Shown: positions 1-7,150, counted from the first letter of the stretch. The stretch: DNA of 15,948 bases from a bacterium (GCA_021815535.1 JAKAGL010000026.1:1-15948); one strand, 5' to 3'. Numbers and translations: made by a program. The notes: generated by a model not told the origin, from the sequence alone.

Positions 1-27
1 AAGCAAAATCGTCGGGTTTCCGGCATC

Positions 28-117
28 TTAAGGAGGGGGATTCAACATCCCGTTACACCCGATGTTAACGTGGTGTACAGGCAAGCGGGGTTTGAAGGCA
101 TCTTCGAATAACTTCAT
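28..117 (-). CDS. 29-codon ORF with strong RBS, unknown; possible gene remnant
   Basis: This short minus-strand ORF is preceded by GAGGAG six bases before its ATG, a good ribosome binding site. It encodes 29 residues including VNIGCNGM near the C-terminus and ends at a TAA. The GCNG string loosely recalls the cysteine-rich N-terminus of NuoB/hydrogenase small-subunit proteins, where a second Cys follows (CNGC). Here the frame reads Met instead and stops six residues later, so it could be the start of a frameshifted or decayed gene. It could equally be a leader peptide or chance. I do not assign a function. Confidence 0.25.
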   Translation of the reverse strand: MKLFEDAFKPRLPVHHVNIGCNGMLNPPP

Positions 118-504
118 ATGATGCTCCTCATTAAATAAATAACCCGTTTTAGGTAAAAAAAGGCCATTAACTAAAAAAATTAAATGGGATGAAAATAATT
201 CTTGGCTTTTTGCCGACTTATGCTAATATTGCTCAAATTGCGGCATGGCTCTTGTATCCAAAATGTATGATGCTTGCGGTATACGGGGCTGGTGTTGCAT
301 AAACAGATTGGGGCATTCCCGGGGGGGATGTCAGATTTGAATACTGAAGACGGTTTGGGAATGTGGGAGGCTGCTTTCGGTTCTATCCGGTCTATCGGCA
401 TCGGAAAATAAGTTTAGTTTTGTCTTAATGGTGCTTTCTTGTTGGTTAGAGAAGGCGCTTTTAACAACATGGATTGGTACTAACTTGTAAAAAAGGGGGA
501 TGGT
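118..504. other. AT-rich intergenic region upstream of the cytochrome operon
   Basis: I see no convincing gene in these 387 bases. They hold the candidate promoter at 202-229 and a 27-codon ORF at 328-411 whose only ribosome-binding candidate, a run of G, directly abuts the ATG. If the promoter is real, the operon mRNA has a leader of about 270 bases. I found no riboswitch or terminator that I could support. Confidence 0.5.
202..229 (+). promoter_or_regulatory. Candidate sigma-70 promoter for the cytochrome operon
   Basis: TTGGCT (202-207) lies 16 bases upstream of TAATAT (224-229), which carries a TG extended -10 element at 221-222. Transcription would begin near 236. It lies upstream of the small ORF at 505 and the cytochrome genes on the same strand. 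The distance to the first gene is long and the -35 is imperfect. Confidence 0.4.
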
Positions 505-621
505 TTGAGCCAAAAGATTTTTACGTTTGTTGCTGCCTTTGCGGTTTTCGCGGTTGTTTTTTTCGCAGTGGATTTCTTCCTGCAGGCTTATCAGGGCTTG
601 TCACTTTTTCCAAAATCCTAA
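505..621 (+). CDS. 38-aa single-pass membrane protein, first gene of the cytochrome operon
   Basis: A TTG-initiated ORF of 38 codons is preceded by AAAAGGGGGA (491-500), ending four bases before the start. No ATG or GTG lies in frame between the upstream stop at 481 and this TTG. The product starts MSQKIF, then has one hydrophobic helix of about 20 residues rich in Phe, Val and Ala (residues 5-26, with Asp23 near its end), and a short polar tail ending PKS. It stops 37 bases before the bd-like gene. Size and position suit a small oxidase accessory subunit of the CydX/CcoQ kind, but there is no recognisable homology, so that role is inferred from context. Gene callers would miss it because of the TTG start and its length. 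Confidence 0.6.
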   Translation: MSQKIFTFVAAFAVFAVVFFAVDFFLQAYQGLSLFPKS

Positions 622-658
622 AAGGGGAAATTAGAATATTAACGGCTTAGGGGACAAA

Positions 659-2626
659 ATGAAGGTTAGGTTTATGTTTTCACATCTCAAGAAAATGTTG
701 TCGCAACGAAGCCCCTCGGCTTACAGGTTTGGCGTGGCATTAGCCTCGCTTCTTGTGATCCCGGCGGCGATCTCGTTCAATTCCCTGGAAATCAGCCAGC
801 CGGTTCTGAAGGCCGCCGCTAAAGCGGTGACGGTTCAGAAGGTCTGGGCTGAAGAAGCTCCGGCTGCCGCACCCGCCGCTCCTGCCGCGGCTGCCGCTCC
901 GGCCGCTGATGCAAAGGCTGATGTAAAGAAGGACGAGAAAAAGGGTCCCGAAGTGTGGGCGCCGCAACCGCCCCCGAAACTGGAAGCCAAAGACTATCCG
1001 GTTGTGAAAGGCTTCAACGGCCGTCTCACCGTTTGGTTCATCGCCCAGTTGCATCTGTTCTTTGGCGCGTTCGTTCTGGCCGTTCCGATCTTCGTGTGGC
1101 TCATCGAGTTCGCCGGGGTTATAACCAGGGACGAGCGGTATGACCACATGGCTCACGAGTTCATGAAAGTGGCCATGACCGGATTTTCGTTTGCCGCCAG
1201 CTTCGGCGGTCTTCTCTCCATCGCTTTGGTCGTCTTCTATCCCCAGTTCATGGGCTACATGACTGGCATTTTCGGCAAAGTAATGATCTTCTACGCTCTC
1301 GCGTTCTTCGCGGAAAGCTTCTTCCTGTACACCTATTATTACGGGTGGGACAGAATGTCGCAAGGCAGCGCCAAGAAACTCCACCTCGGGTTGGGGTTGG
1401 GGCTGAACCTGGCCGGCGTGTTCCTGATGATGGTTTCCAATTCATGGGCTTCTTTCATGATGGCCCCTTCAGGGCTGGATGACAGCGGGGTATTCCAAGG
1501 GGATGTTTGGGCCGCTATGCACGGCCACCTCTGGAACCCGGTCAACATCCACCGGTTCGTCGCCAACATCGCTTACGGCGGTTCGTTGACTGCGGCCTAT
1601 GCGGCATACAAGTTCCTCACCGCAAAGACGGCGCAGGAAAAGGCCCACTATGACTGGATGGGGTACACCTCGTTCTTCATCGCGATCATCGGCCTGCTCC
1701 CGCTTCCTTTCGCCGGTTACTGGCTCACCAAGGAAATTTACGACTACTCGCAGCAGATGGGCATTACCCTTATGGGCGGCGCCTTTGCGTGGTTGTTCAT
1801 CCTTCAGGCGGTGCTTATCGGCGTTATATTCATTTCCGCCAACTACTACCTCTGGTGCTGCCTTGCGCGCTCTACCGGCGCGCATCGGTATAAATTCATG
1901 ATCAAGCCGATCGCCATTGTCATCGTCGGGGCGTTCTTGGCGTGGCTGACCCCGCACACGATGGTCATGAATTCCACCGAACTGGCTCAGATTGGGGATT
2001 CGCACCATCCGTTGCTCGGCAACCTTGGCGTTATGGCGGCGAAGAATACCGCCGTTAACTTCCTTATCGTTTTGACGTTCCTCAGCTTCCAGATATACCG
2101 CCGGAGCAACATCCGGGCGACAGGCGAGAATTTCTGGGCCAAAAGCGGTACCTCCGTCCAGATCGGCCTTTATATCGCCGGCTTGACAAATATCCTGTGC
2201 CTTGGGATGTGGGGTTATTATTTGCCGGCCAGCATCCGTATCGGTCTTTCCGTTCCGCAGGTGACCACCACCTTCCTTGTTATCGTGATCTCCTCCATTC
2301 TTGATGGCAAGATCTTCAACAAGAAAGAAGAGTTGGGTGAAACCAACTGGGGTAACATGCCGGTTCGGTCTCAGTATGCCCTCTTCACGTTGACCATCGG
2401 CTTTACCTGGCTGATGGGCCTTATGGGATACGTCCGGTCGGCCATTCGCCAGCACTGGCACGTGTACACGGTGTTCAGGGACAACTCGCCCGATGCGTTC
2501 ACGCCAACGTTGCCGTATGCTGCGGCCTACATTTCGGTGATAGTCTGTGTATTTATTGCCTTGGTTCTTTTCATGTTTTGGATGCCGATGTTGGCCGCCA
2601 AAAAAGGGAATTCAGGGGAGCATTGA
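659..2626 (+). CDS. Cytochrome bd-like oxidase subunit I (CydA-like), divergent, 655 aa
   Basis: Polytopic heme protein related to subunit I of cytochrome bd oxygen reductase. An N-terminal hydrophobic segment (24-41) and an Ala/Pro-rich linker (about 65-106) precede the core, which has about 13 predicted helices. Compared from memory with E. coli CydA, Arg122-Leu123 to His132 keeps the exact spacing of Arg9-Leu10 to His19. AFFAES (Glu219) matches the Glu107 region and GWDR (229-232) is conserved. Glu99 corresponds to Phe. In NPVNIHRFVANI (293-304) the position of heme-b558 ligand His186 is Ala301, with His298 three residues earlier. The long quinol-binding Q-loop is absent and GRQPW is replaced by IRQHW (596-600). 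No CydB follows. The start is supported by GGGGA four bases upstream. Such bd-like proteins beside c-cytochromes occur in Nitrospirota. Oxygen reduction and the electron donor are not proven by the sequence. Confidence 0.85.
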   Translation: MKVRFMFSHLKKMLSQRSPSAYRFGVALASLLVIPAAISFNSLEISQPVLKAAAKAVTVQKVWAEEAPAAAPAAPAAAAAPAADAKADVKKDEKKGPEVWAPQPPPKLEAKDYPVVKGFNGRLTVWFIAQLHLFFGAFVLAVPIFVWLIEFAGVITRDERYDHMAHEFMKVAMTGFSFAASFGGLLSIALVVFYPQFMGYMTGIFGKVMIFYALAFFAESFFLYTYYYGWDRMSQGSAKKLHLGLGLGLNLAGVFLMMVSNSWASFMMAPSGLDDSGVFQGDVWAAMHGHLWNPVNIHRFVANIAYGGSLTAAYAAYKFLTAKTAQEKAHYDWMGYTSFFIAIIGLLPLPFAGYWLTKEIYDYSQQMGITLMGGAFAWLFILQAVLIGVIFISANYYLWCCLARSTGAHRYKFMIKPIAIVIVGAFLAWLTPHTMVMNSTELAQIGDSHHPLLGNLGVMAAKNTAVNFLIVLTFLSFQIYRRSNIRATGENFWAKSGTSVQIGLYIAGLTNILCLGMWGYYLPASIRIGLSVPQVTTTFLVIVISSILDGKIFNKKEELGETNWGNMPVRSQYALFTLTIGFTWLMGLMGYVRSAIRQHWHVYTVFRDNSPDAFTPTLPYAAAYISVIVCVFIALVLFMFWMPMLAAKKGNSGEH

Positions 2627-2635
2627 GAGGAAAAA

Positions 2636-3505
2636 ATGGAAGGAAATAAAGGTAGTTCAGAACTGGGGAGAATCCTCGGTTTCGGTTTGTTGATTATCCT
2701 GGCATTTGCCGGATATGCGAAATTTGGGATACCGTTGGTCATTCCGGAACCGCCGCCCCACGAGGAAAAGATCACGGGCGCGATGACCAAGGATCAGTTT
2801 ATTGCAATGGGTGAAAAGATATTCAACGGCAAGGGAACTTGCACACTTTGTCACAGCAAGGTTGGGGGCCGCGCTCCGATCCTTGATGAGGGCACAGGCG
2901 TTGCCGGCCGCGCAATGGAACGGATAAAGGATCCGCTCTATAAAGGCAAGGCCAAAACCGTTGAAGAATACATCCGCGAATCGGAAGAGGATCCGTCAGC
3001 ATACGTTGTTGCGGGGTACGGCAAGCCGGGCACGAACGATACTGTGAGCCCGATGCCGGCGACCAACAAGGGAGCCATCGGCCTTTCCGAGGTTGAGATC
3101 AATTCCTTGATAGCCTTCTTTGAACATATGGCCGGACAGGATGTAACGGTTCCGCTTCCGACCGGCGAAGCCGCCCCCGCGGCTGCCAGCGCCGAAGCCG
3201 CGCCCCCCAAACCGGCGGCCACCGCCGTCGAGGCATTCAACAAGTACGGTTGTGTGACCTGCCACGTAGTTCCCGGCGTTGCTGAAGGCGGGGACATGGG
3301 GCCCAATCTTACCAAGTTGGCCAAGGAGGCCGATTCCAGGAAGAAAGGCATGACTGGCCAGGCCTACATCATCGAGTCGATCTCGACTCCTAATGCGTAC
3401 GTGGTTAAGGGATTTGAACCGGACATTATGCCCAGTGATTTTGCCCAGAAGATCACCATGTCCGAGATGAACCTGATTGTCAACGCATTGCTTGGGAAGA
3501 AATAG
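2636..3505 (+). CDS. Membrane-anchored diheme cytochrome c, 289 aa
   Basis: An N-terminal helix (about 13-30) without a clear cleavage site anchors two periplasmic cytochrome c domains. Heme motifs are CTLCH (69-73) and CVTCH (206-210). Likely distal Met ligands are Met140 (SPMPA) and Met265 (DIMPSD). The two domains are joined by an Ala/Pro-rich linker (about 177-196), like the low-complexity linker in the preceding bd-like protein. The start follows GAGAGG by five bases, and the gene begins only nine bases after the bd-like stop, so the two are surely cotranscribed. It is a good candidate for the direct electron-transfer partner of the bd-like core; that partnership is inferred from position. 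Confidence 0.9.
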   Translation: MEGNKGSSELGRILGFGLLIILAFAGYAKFGIPLVIPEPPPHEEKITGAMTKDQFIAMGEKIFNGKGTCTLCHSKVGGRAPILDEGTGVAGRAMERIKDPLYKGKAKTVEEYIRESEEDPSAYVVAGYGKPGTNDTVSPMPATNKGAIGLSEVEINSLIAFFEHMAGQDVTVPLPTGEAAPAAASAEAAPPKPAATAVEAFNKYGCVTCHVVPGVAEGGDMGPNLTKLAKEADSRKKGMTGQAYIIESISTPNAYVVKGFEPDIMPSDFAQKITMSEMNLIVNALLGKK

Positions 3506-3523
3506 GGAGACGAGGGTAGAAAG

Positions 3524-4306
3524 ATGCAATTTTTAAAACCGATAATTGGTGTTCTGATAGCCTATCTCCTTATCAAGATAGGTGTTCCGTTCTTGGGTTC
3601 GTTGCACCACCCCGGCACGTGGCCGGTGGTGCCGACCGCAGTTATGAAAATGTACCTTACCTTCATTATCGCGGGCGCTTTTGTCGCCTGCACGTTTGAC
3701 GAAGAAGGGTACAACGCGCTTATCACTCCGGTAGTGGATCTGTACAGCAATCCGGCCAAGGCGAAACTTCGCCTTTGCGCCGTTACCGCGGTCAGCCTCC
3801 TTGGCTGCTGGATCGCCTACCAATACGTCAAACCGACCTTCGACGCCCCGGTCGAGTTGCGGTCGGTTCACCCTGCGCCGCCTTCCTCGGTGACCATGTG
3901 GAACAAATCGTATCCACTCCAGACGCTGAAGAACCCCTTCCGTGCACCGGACAAGGCGCAACTCGCCAAGTTTACGGAAGAGGGCGGGGTCATTTATTAC
4001 CAGAACTGCTTCTACTGCCATGGTGACAAGCAGGATGGTAAGGGGCATTTCGCGCAAGCGTTCAATCCGATGCCCGCGAACTTCGTCGACGTGGGCACCA
4101 TCGCCATGTTGACGGAATCCTTCGTGTTCTGGCGCGTGGGTTCGGGTGGACCCGGCCTTCCTTCCGAAGGTACGCCGTGGGCGTCCGCCATGCCGGTTTG
4201 GAACACCATGCTTTCCGAGGAGGAAGTGTGGAAGGCTATATTGTTCATCTACGACCAGAGCGGAGTACAGCCGCGCGTAACCGACGTTGTCGCAGAGAAG
4301 AAATAG
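3524..4306 (+). CDS. Membrane monoheme cytochrome c, 260 aa
   Basis: About three hydrophobic segments occupy the N-terminal part (roughly 5-24, 41-57 and 83-101). A periplasmic cytochrome c domain follows, with one heme motif CFYCH (162-166) and a likely distal ligand Met223 in SAMPVW. Asn and Pro residues around 181-184 (NPMPANF) are typical of class I cytochrome c domains with an insert after the heme motif. The start is preceded by GAGGG seven bases upstream. The gene sits 18 bases after the diheme cytochrome gene and seven bases before the next. The extra helices suggest it is built into the membrane complex rather than simply tethered. Exact function is not known. Confidence 0.88.
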   Translation: MQFLKPIIGVLIAYLLIKIGVPFLGSLHHPGTWPVVPTAVMKMYLTFIIAGAFVACTFDEEGYNALITPVVDLYSNPAKAKLRLCAVTAVSLLGCWIAYQYVKPTFDAPVELRSVHPAPPSSVTMWNKSYPLQTLKNPFRAPDKAQLAKFTEEGGVIYYQNCFYCHGDKQDGKGHFAQAFNPMPANFVDVGTIAMLTESFVFWRVGSGGPGLPSEGTPWASAMPVWNTMLSEEEVWKAILFIYDQSGVQPRVTDVVAEKK

Positions 4307-4313
4307 GGGAGAA

Positions 4314-5876
4314 ATGACTACCATGTCTTTATTTACAAGCATAAGAAAAACTGGCTTGGCGGTTGGGGTTCTCCTTTTCGCCATAGTCACTCTTTTCGCC
4401 GTGCCAGTGGCTCACGCCGCTGCCGGCGACGTGAAAAAGGGAGAAGCGATCTACCAGAAACGTTGCTGGTGGTGTCACGGGAAAAAAGGCGAGGCCGACG
4501 GCCCCGCCGCCAAATTCCTGATCCCGCCGCCGCGCGATTTCTCGCTTGGCGTGTATAAGTACAAAACAAGCGATCCGAAGGTTCAGATCCCGAGAGACGA
4601 AGACCTCTTTAGGGAGATCACCACCGGTATGGTGGGCACTGGTATGCCGAAGTGGGATGATATTCTGTCCGAGCAGGACCGGTGGGATGTTGTTGCTTAC
4701 ATCAAATCCCTTACCGATATGTTCGGCAAAACCCCGAATCCGCCCCAGATTGATGTGAGCAAGAAGATAAAGAGCTCGCCGGAAAGCATCGAGAAGGGGA
4801 AGCAGGCTTTCCAGACCGCAAAGTGCTACGAATGTCACGGACAGCTTGGCAAGGGCGACCTTACCAAAAAGCTGAAAGAGGATAGCGGCGCCCGGGTGTG
4901 GCCGAGAAACTTCACCAAGCCGTGGTCCTTCCGCGGCGGGTATACGGCCGAAGACATCTTTGCCCGCGTCTCCAACGGCATTCCGAACACGCCGATGCCG
5001 TCCTTCGCGGCAGATGCCACCTCGAGCGGCAAGCTGTCGGTTGAGGACCGGTGGAACGTTGTTAACTATGTAATGTCTCTCGCCGAGCCGACCAGCCAGG
5101 TGAAAGACGGGCAAAACGTCATCAAGGGCCTCAGGCGCGATGCTTTGCCGAAGGACGAAAATGACGCGGCATGGAACGAAGCGCCGAGCACCGCGTTCTA
5201 CCTGGCTCCGCAGATCATCCAAAACGACCGCTTCTTTACCCCGACGAACGACTTGGTCAAGGTCAAGGCTCTCTACAACGAGCAGGACATTGCTTTCATG
5301 ATCGAGTGGGATGACCGCACCAAGAGCATTCCCGGCGACCCGACTGCTGAAACCATCGCGTGGGATACCCTTACGCCCGACCAGATCGCGGTTCAGACCC
5401 CGATCGTGATGTCGACCGGCTCGGAAAAGCCGTACTTCGGCCATGGCGATGCAGGGCATGCGGTTTCCATGATGGTTTGGAACTCCGGTACGACCACCAC
5501 CCCGGCTTCCGGCACGATGATGGATTATACGGGTACGCACAAACGCACCCAGACCGATCCCGCCGCCGCTGGCTTCTCCGCGACCGGTTCCTACAAGGAC
5601 GGTACCTGGAAAGTCATGATGAAACGGAAGATGGTCACCGCCAACAAAGACAAGGATACCCAGTTTGAAGTTGGGCGCTTCATACCCATCGCGTTTGCGA
5701 ACTGGGATGGCTCCAACGGCGAAGCGGGTTCCAAGCACACCCTGACCGTTTGGAACTGGTTGTTGCTGCAGCCGCCTACCGGTAAAGAAGTGTACTTGGT
5801 GCCGTTGCTGGTGCTGATCCTTCTGGCTGGTGGTCAGCTGGTAGTTGCCAACATGCTTGGTAAAAAAAGAAAGTAA
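4314..5876 (+). CDS. Diheme cytochrome c fused to ethylbenzene-dehydrogenase-type heme-b domain, 520 aa
   Basis: A signal peptide (about 12-36, cleavage after AHA) precedes two cytochrome c domains with CWWCH (51-55) and CYECH (171-175). Probable Met ligands are in TGMPKW (109-114) and TPMPSF (226-231). Residues about 268-485 resemble the EB_dh domain, the heme-b gamma subunit of ethylbenzene dehydrogenase and related DMSO-reductase-family enzymes; AWNEAP, the LYNEQDIAFMIEWDD stretch and the closing LTVWNW support this. A C-terminal helix (about 494-514) and a basic KKRK tail anchor it. An upstream in-frame ATG at 4287 would overlap the previous gene by 20 bases; I prefer 4314, just after AGGGGAG, and 4323 is also possible. 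No molybdopterin catalytic subunit or FeS subunit is encoded nearby, which is unusual for an EB_dh protein. Confidence 0.85.
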   Translation: MTTMSLFTSIRKTGLAVGVLLFAIVTLFAVPVAHAAAGDVKKGEAIYQKRCWWCHGKKGEADGPAAKFLIPPPRDFSLGVYKYKTSDPKVQIPRDEDLFREITTGMVGTGMPKWDDILSEQDRWDVVAYIKSLTDMFGKTPNPPQIDVSKKIKSSPESIEKGKQAFQTAKCYECHGQLGKGDLTKKLKEDSGARVWPRNFTKPWSFRGGYTAEDIFARVSNGIPNTPMPSFAADATSSGKLSVEDRWNVVNYVMSLAEPTSQVKDGQNVIKGLRRDALPKDENDAAWNEAPSTAFYLAPQIIQNDRFFTPTNDLVKVKALYNEQDIAFMIEWDDRTKSIPGDPTAETIAWDTLTPDQIAVQTPIVMSTGSEKPYFGHGDAGHAVSMMVWNSGTTTTPASGTMMDYTGTHKRTQTDPAAAGFSATGSYKDGTWKVMMKRKMVTANKDKDTQFEVGRFIPIAFANWDGSNGEAGSKHTLTVWNWLLLQPPTGKEVYLVPLLVLILLAGGQLVVANMLGKKRK

Positions 5877-5907
5877 CGGGTTAATTTAACCAGAAAGGAT
5901 AGTGGAC

Positions 5908-6570
5908 ATGATAAAAAGAGGTATTACAGTATTTGCGTTGGCATTGCTGCTCGCGGTTCCGTCCGCGTTTGCGGCGGACGGGGCGGCGATCGTCAAGAAA
6001 TGTGGTAGCTGCCACAAGCTGACCGGCCCTGCGGCGAAAACCATCAAGGAGGTTAGGGAGCGGAAGGCGCCCGACCTGTTCTACGCCGGCAGCAAGTTTA
6101 ACAAGGATTGGCTGGTGGGGTACATCCAGAACCCGACCGTTATCCGCCCCGCGGGCACCGTGTACGCCAATCACATCAAGACCACGGGTGACACCGATAC
6201 CGTTGTCACTCCGCCGAAATGTGAATCCAAGCTGAGCGCCGGTGATGCCGCCGCCGCCGCCGATTACCTTATGACCCTTAAAGACCCCAAGATGAAGACC
6301 GGCGTTGCCAAGCTAGGCGAATTTTCCAATGCCAAGGCAAAGATGCTTATCATCAAGACCGAAGCCTGCAACGGCTGCCACCAGATACAGGGGAACGGCG
6401 GCGTTTCCTGCCCGACCTGGGAAGGTATCGGCAAACGCTTGAACCCGGATTGGGTTTACTCTTTCGTACAGAATCCCGAGTACTGGGATCCGAAGATATG
6501 GATGGGCAAGCGCGACCTCGATGAGGCTTCCGTGCAGCTTATCGTCAACTTTATCGCTGCGCAGAAATAA
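5908..6570 (+). CDS. Periplasmic diheme cytochrome c, tandem domains, 220 aa
   Basis: The signal peptide (cleavage after SAFA, residue 22) leaves a soluble protein with CGSCH (32-36) and CNGCH (154-158). The halves look like a duplication: KDWLVGYIQNP (66-76) and PDWVYSFVQNP (180-190) follow each heme site at similar distance. The second half has Met199 as the probable distal ligand. The first half has no Met at the matching place but has His89, so heme 1 may be bis-His. Two further cysteines (105, 168) lie outside the heme motifs. I chose ATG 5908, eight bases after AAAGGA; the GTG at 5902 is too close to that site. The gene lies 31 bases after the EB_dh fusion gene. It probably shuttles electrons within or to the complex encoded upstream. 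Confidence 0.85.
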   Translation: MIKRGITVFALALLLAVPSAFAADGAAIVKKCGSCHKLTGPAAKTIKEVRERKAPDLFYAGSKFNKDWLVGYIQNPTVIRPAGTVYANHIKTTGDTDTVVTPPKCESKLSAGDAAAAADYLMTLKDPKMKTGVAKLGEFSNAKAKMLIIKTEACNGCHQIQGNGGVSCPTWEGIGKRLNPDWVYSFVQNPEYWDPKIWMGKRDLDEASVQLIVNFIAAQK

Positions 6571-6584
6571 GGAGGGGAACATAG

Positions 6585-6968
6585 ATGAAAAAGATAGTGA
6601 TTTCGAAGTTCTCCGCTGTGTTGGTCGCCGCGGCGATTATCCTGATGGGTGGCATGACCGTTTCGGCCTCGGCTGAAACCGCCAATGACAACTACAACCT
6701 GTATTGCGTGCAGTGCCACGGTTCTGCCGGCACCGGTAAAGGGATCAATGCGCCGTTTCTGGCGGTTGCCCCGAGGAACCACACTGACCCCAAGGCGATG
6801 GGCGAGCTTTCCGATGCCAACGTTGCGTTAGCCATTAAAGAAGGCGGTTCTGCGGTTGGTAAATCCACCCAGATGCCTTCCTGGAAGCACAGCCTGACCG
6901 ATGCCGAAATCAAGGACATCGTTGCCTTGCTTCGCCAAAAATGCAAATGCACCGGAGCCGCGAAATAA
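6585..6968 (+). CDS. Small periplasmic monoheme cytochrome c, 127 aa
   Basis: A signal peptide (about 8-30, cleavage near SASA) precedes a class I cytochrome c with CVQCH (41-45) and distal Met97 in TQMPSW. The protein ends with CKCTGAAK, a Cys-Lys-Cys pair (120, 122) that is not part of a heme motif and could form a disulfide or bind metal. GGAGG sits nine bases before ATG 6585, and the gene begins 14 bases after the previous stop. It is the last gene of the operon, with the terminator 50 bases downstream. Small size and solubility suit a mobile electron carrier. Confidence 0.88.
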   Translation: MKKIVISKFSAVLVAAAIILMGGMTVSASAETANDNYNLYCVQCHGSAGTGKGINAPFLAVAPRNHTDPKAMGELSDANVALAIKEGGSAVGKSTQMPSWKHSLTDAEIKDIVALLRQKCKCTGAAK

Positions 6969-7019
6969 GGGATAACCCTTATTAGCTAATAGCGGTTCTC
7001 GCTAAAGCGATTGCATATA

Positions 7020-7051
7020 GGGCGGTGAGTGATACTCACCGCCCTTTTTTT
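7020..7051 (+). terminator. Rho-independent terminator of the cytochrome operon
   Basis: A perfect 11-bp stem (GGGCGGTGAGT, 7020-7030, with ACTCACCGCCC, 7034-7044) closes on a three-base loop (GAT) and is followed by seven T (7045-7051). It marks the end of the transcription unit that starts before 505. A 12-bp palindrome (6980-6991) lies between the last stop codon and this hairpin. Confidence 0.93.
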
Positions 7052-7141
7052 ATTCAGGTTGGTATCAGGTAGCATCAATTAATTCAATTAAATATGCCAT
7101 AGGAAGTTGCTTAAAATCGGCAATACGAGTGGCATTTATTA

Positions 7142-7150
7142 TGTTATAAT
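7142..7150 (+). promoter_or_regulatory. Extended -10 promoter upstream of the 38-aa ORF at 7214
   Basis: TGTTATAAT contains a perfect TATAAT (7145-7150) with the TGn extension. The -35 region at the usual distance (7122-7127) is poor, as is common for extended -10 promoters. Transcription would start near 7157 and cover the small ORF at 7214, and perhaps the regulator operon from 7468. It lies just downstream of the cytochrome operon terminator, so it marks a new transcription unit. Confidence 0.5.

Noticed and set aside
328..411. 27-codon plus-strand ORF starting MSDLNTED
   Set aside because: The only purine-rich sequence directly abuts the ATG, leaving no proper spacing, and there is no other support.
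180..513. Two minus-strand ORFs of 73 and 60 codons in the upstream region
   Set aside because: No ribosome binding site, no hydrophobic or domain pattern, and one overlaps the start of the better-supported TTG micropeptide.
740..2461. Long minus-strand ORFs (740-1384, 1469-2461) opposite the bd-like gene
   Set aside because: They are rich in Arg, Gly and His with no domain, no ribosome binding site, and lie wholly opposite a clear membrane protein gene; they are shadows of its codon bias.
3533..5738. Minus-strand ORFs 3533-4390 and 4329-5738 opposite cytochrome genes
   Set aside because: Low-complexity Arg/Gly/Val-rich translations without motifs; the plus strand has CxxCH proteins with proper starts.
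6980..6991. 12-bp perfect palindrome TATTAGCTAATA after the last cytochrome gene
   Set aside because: It is short, AT-rich and next to a strong terminator; a regulatory role cannot be argued from one copy.
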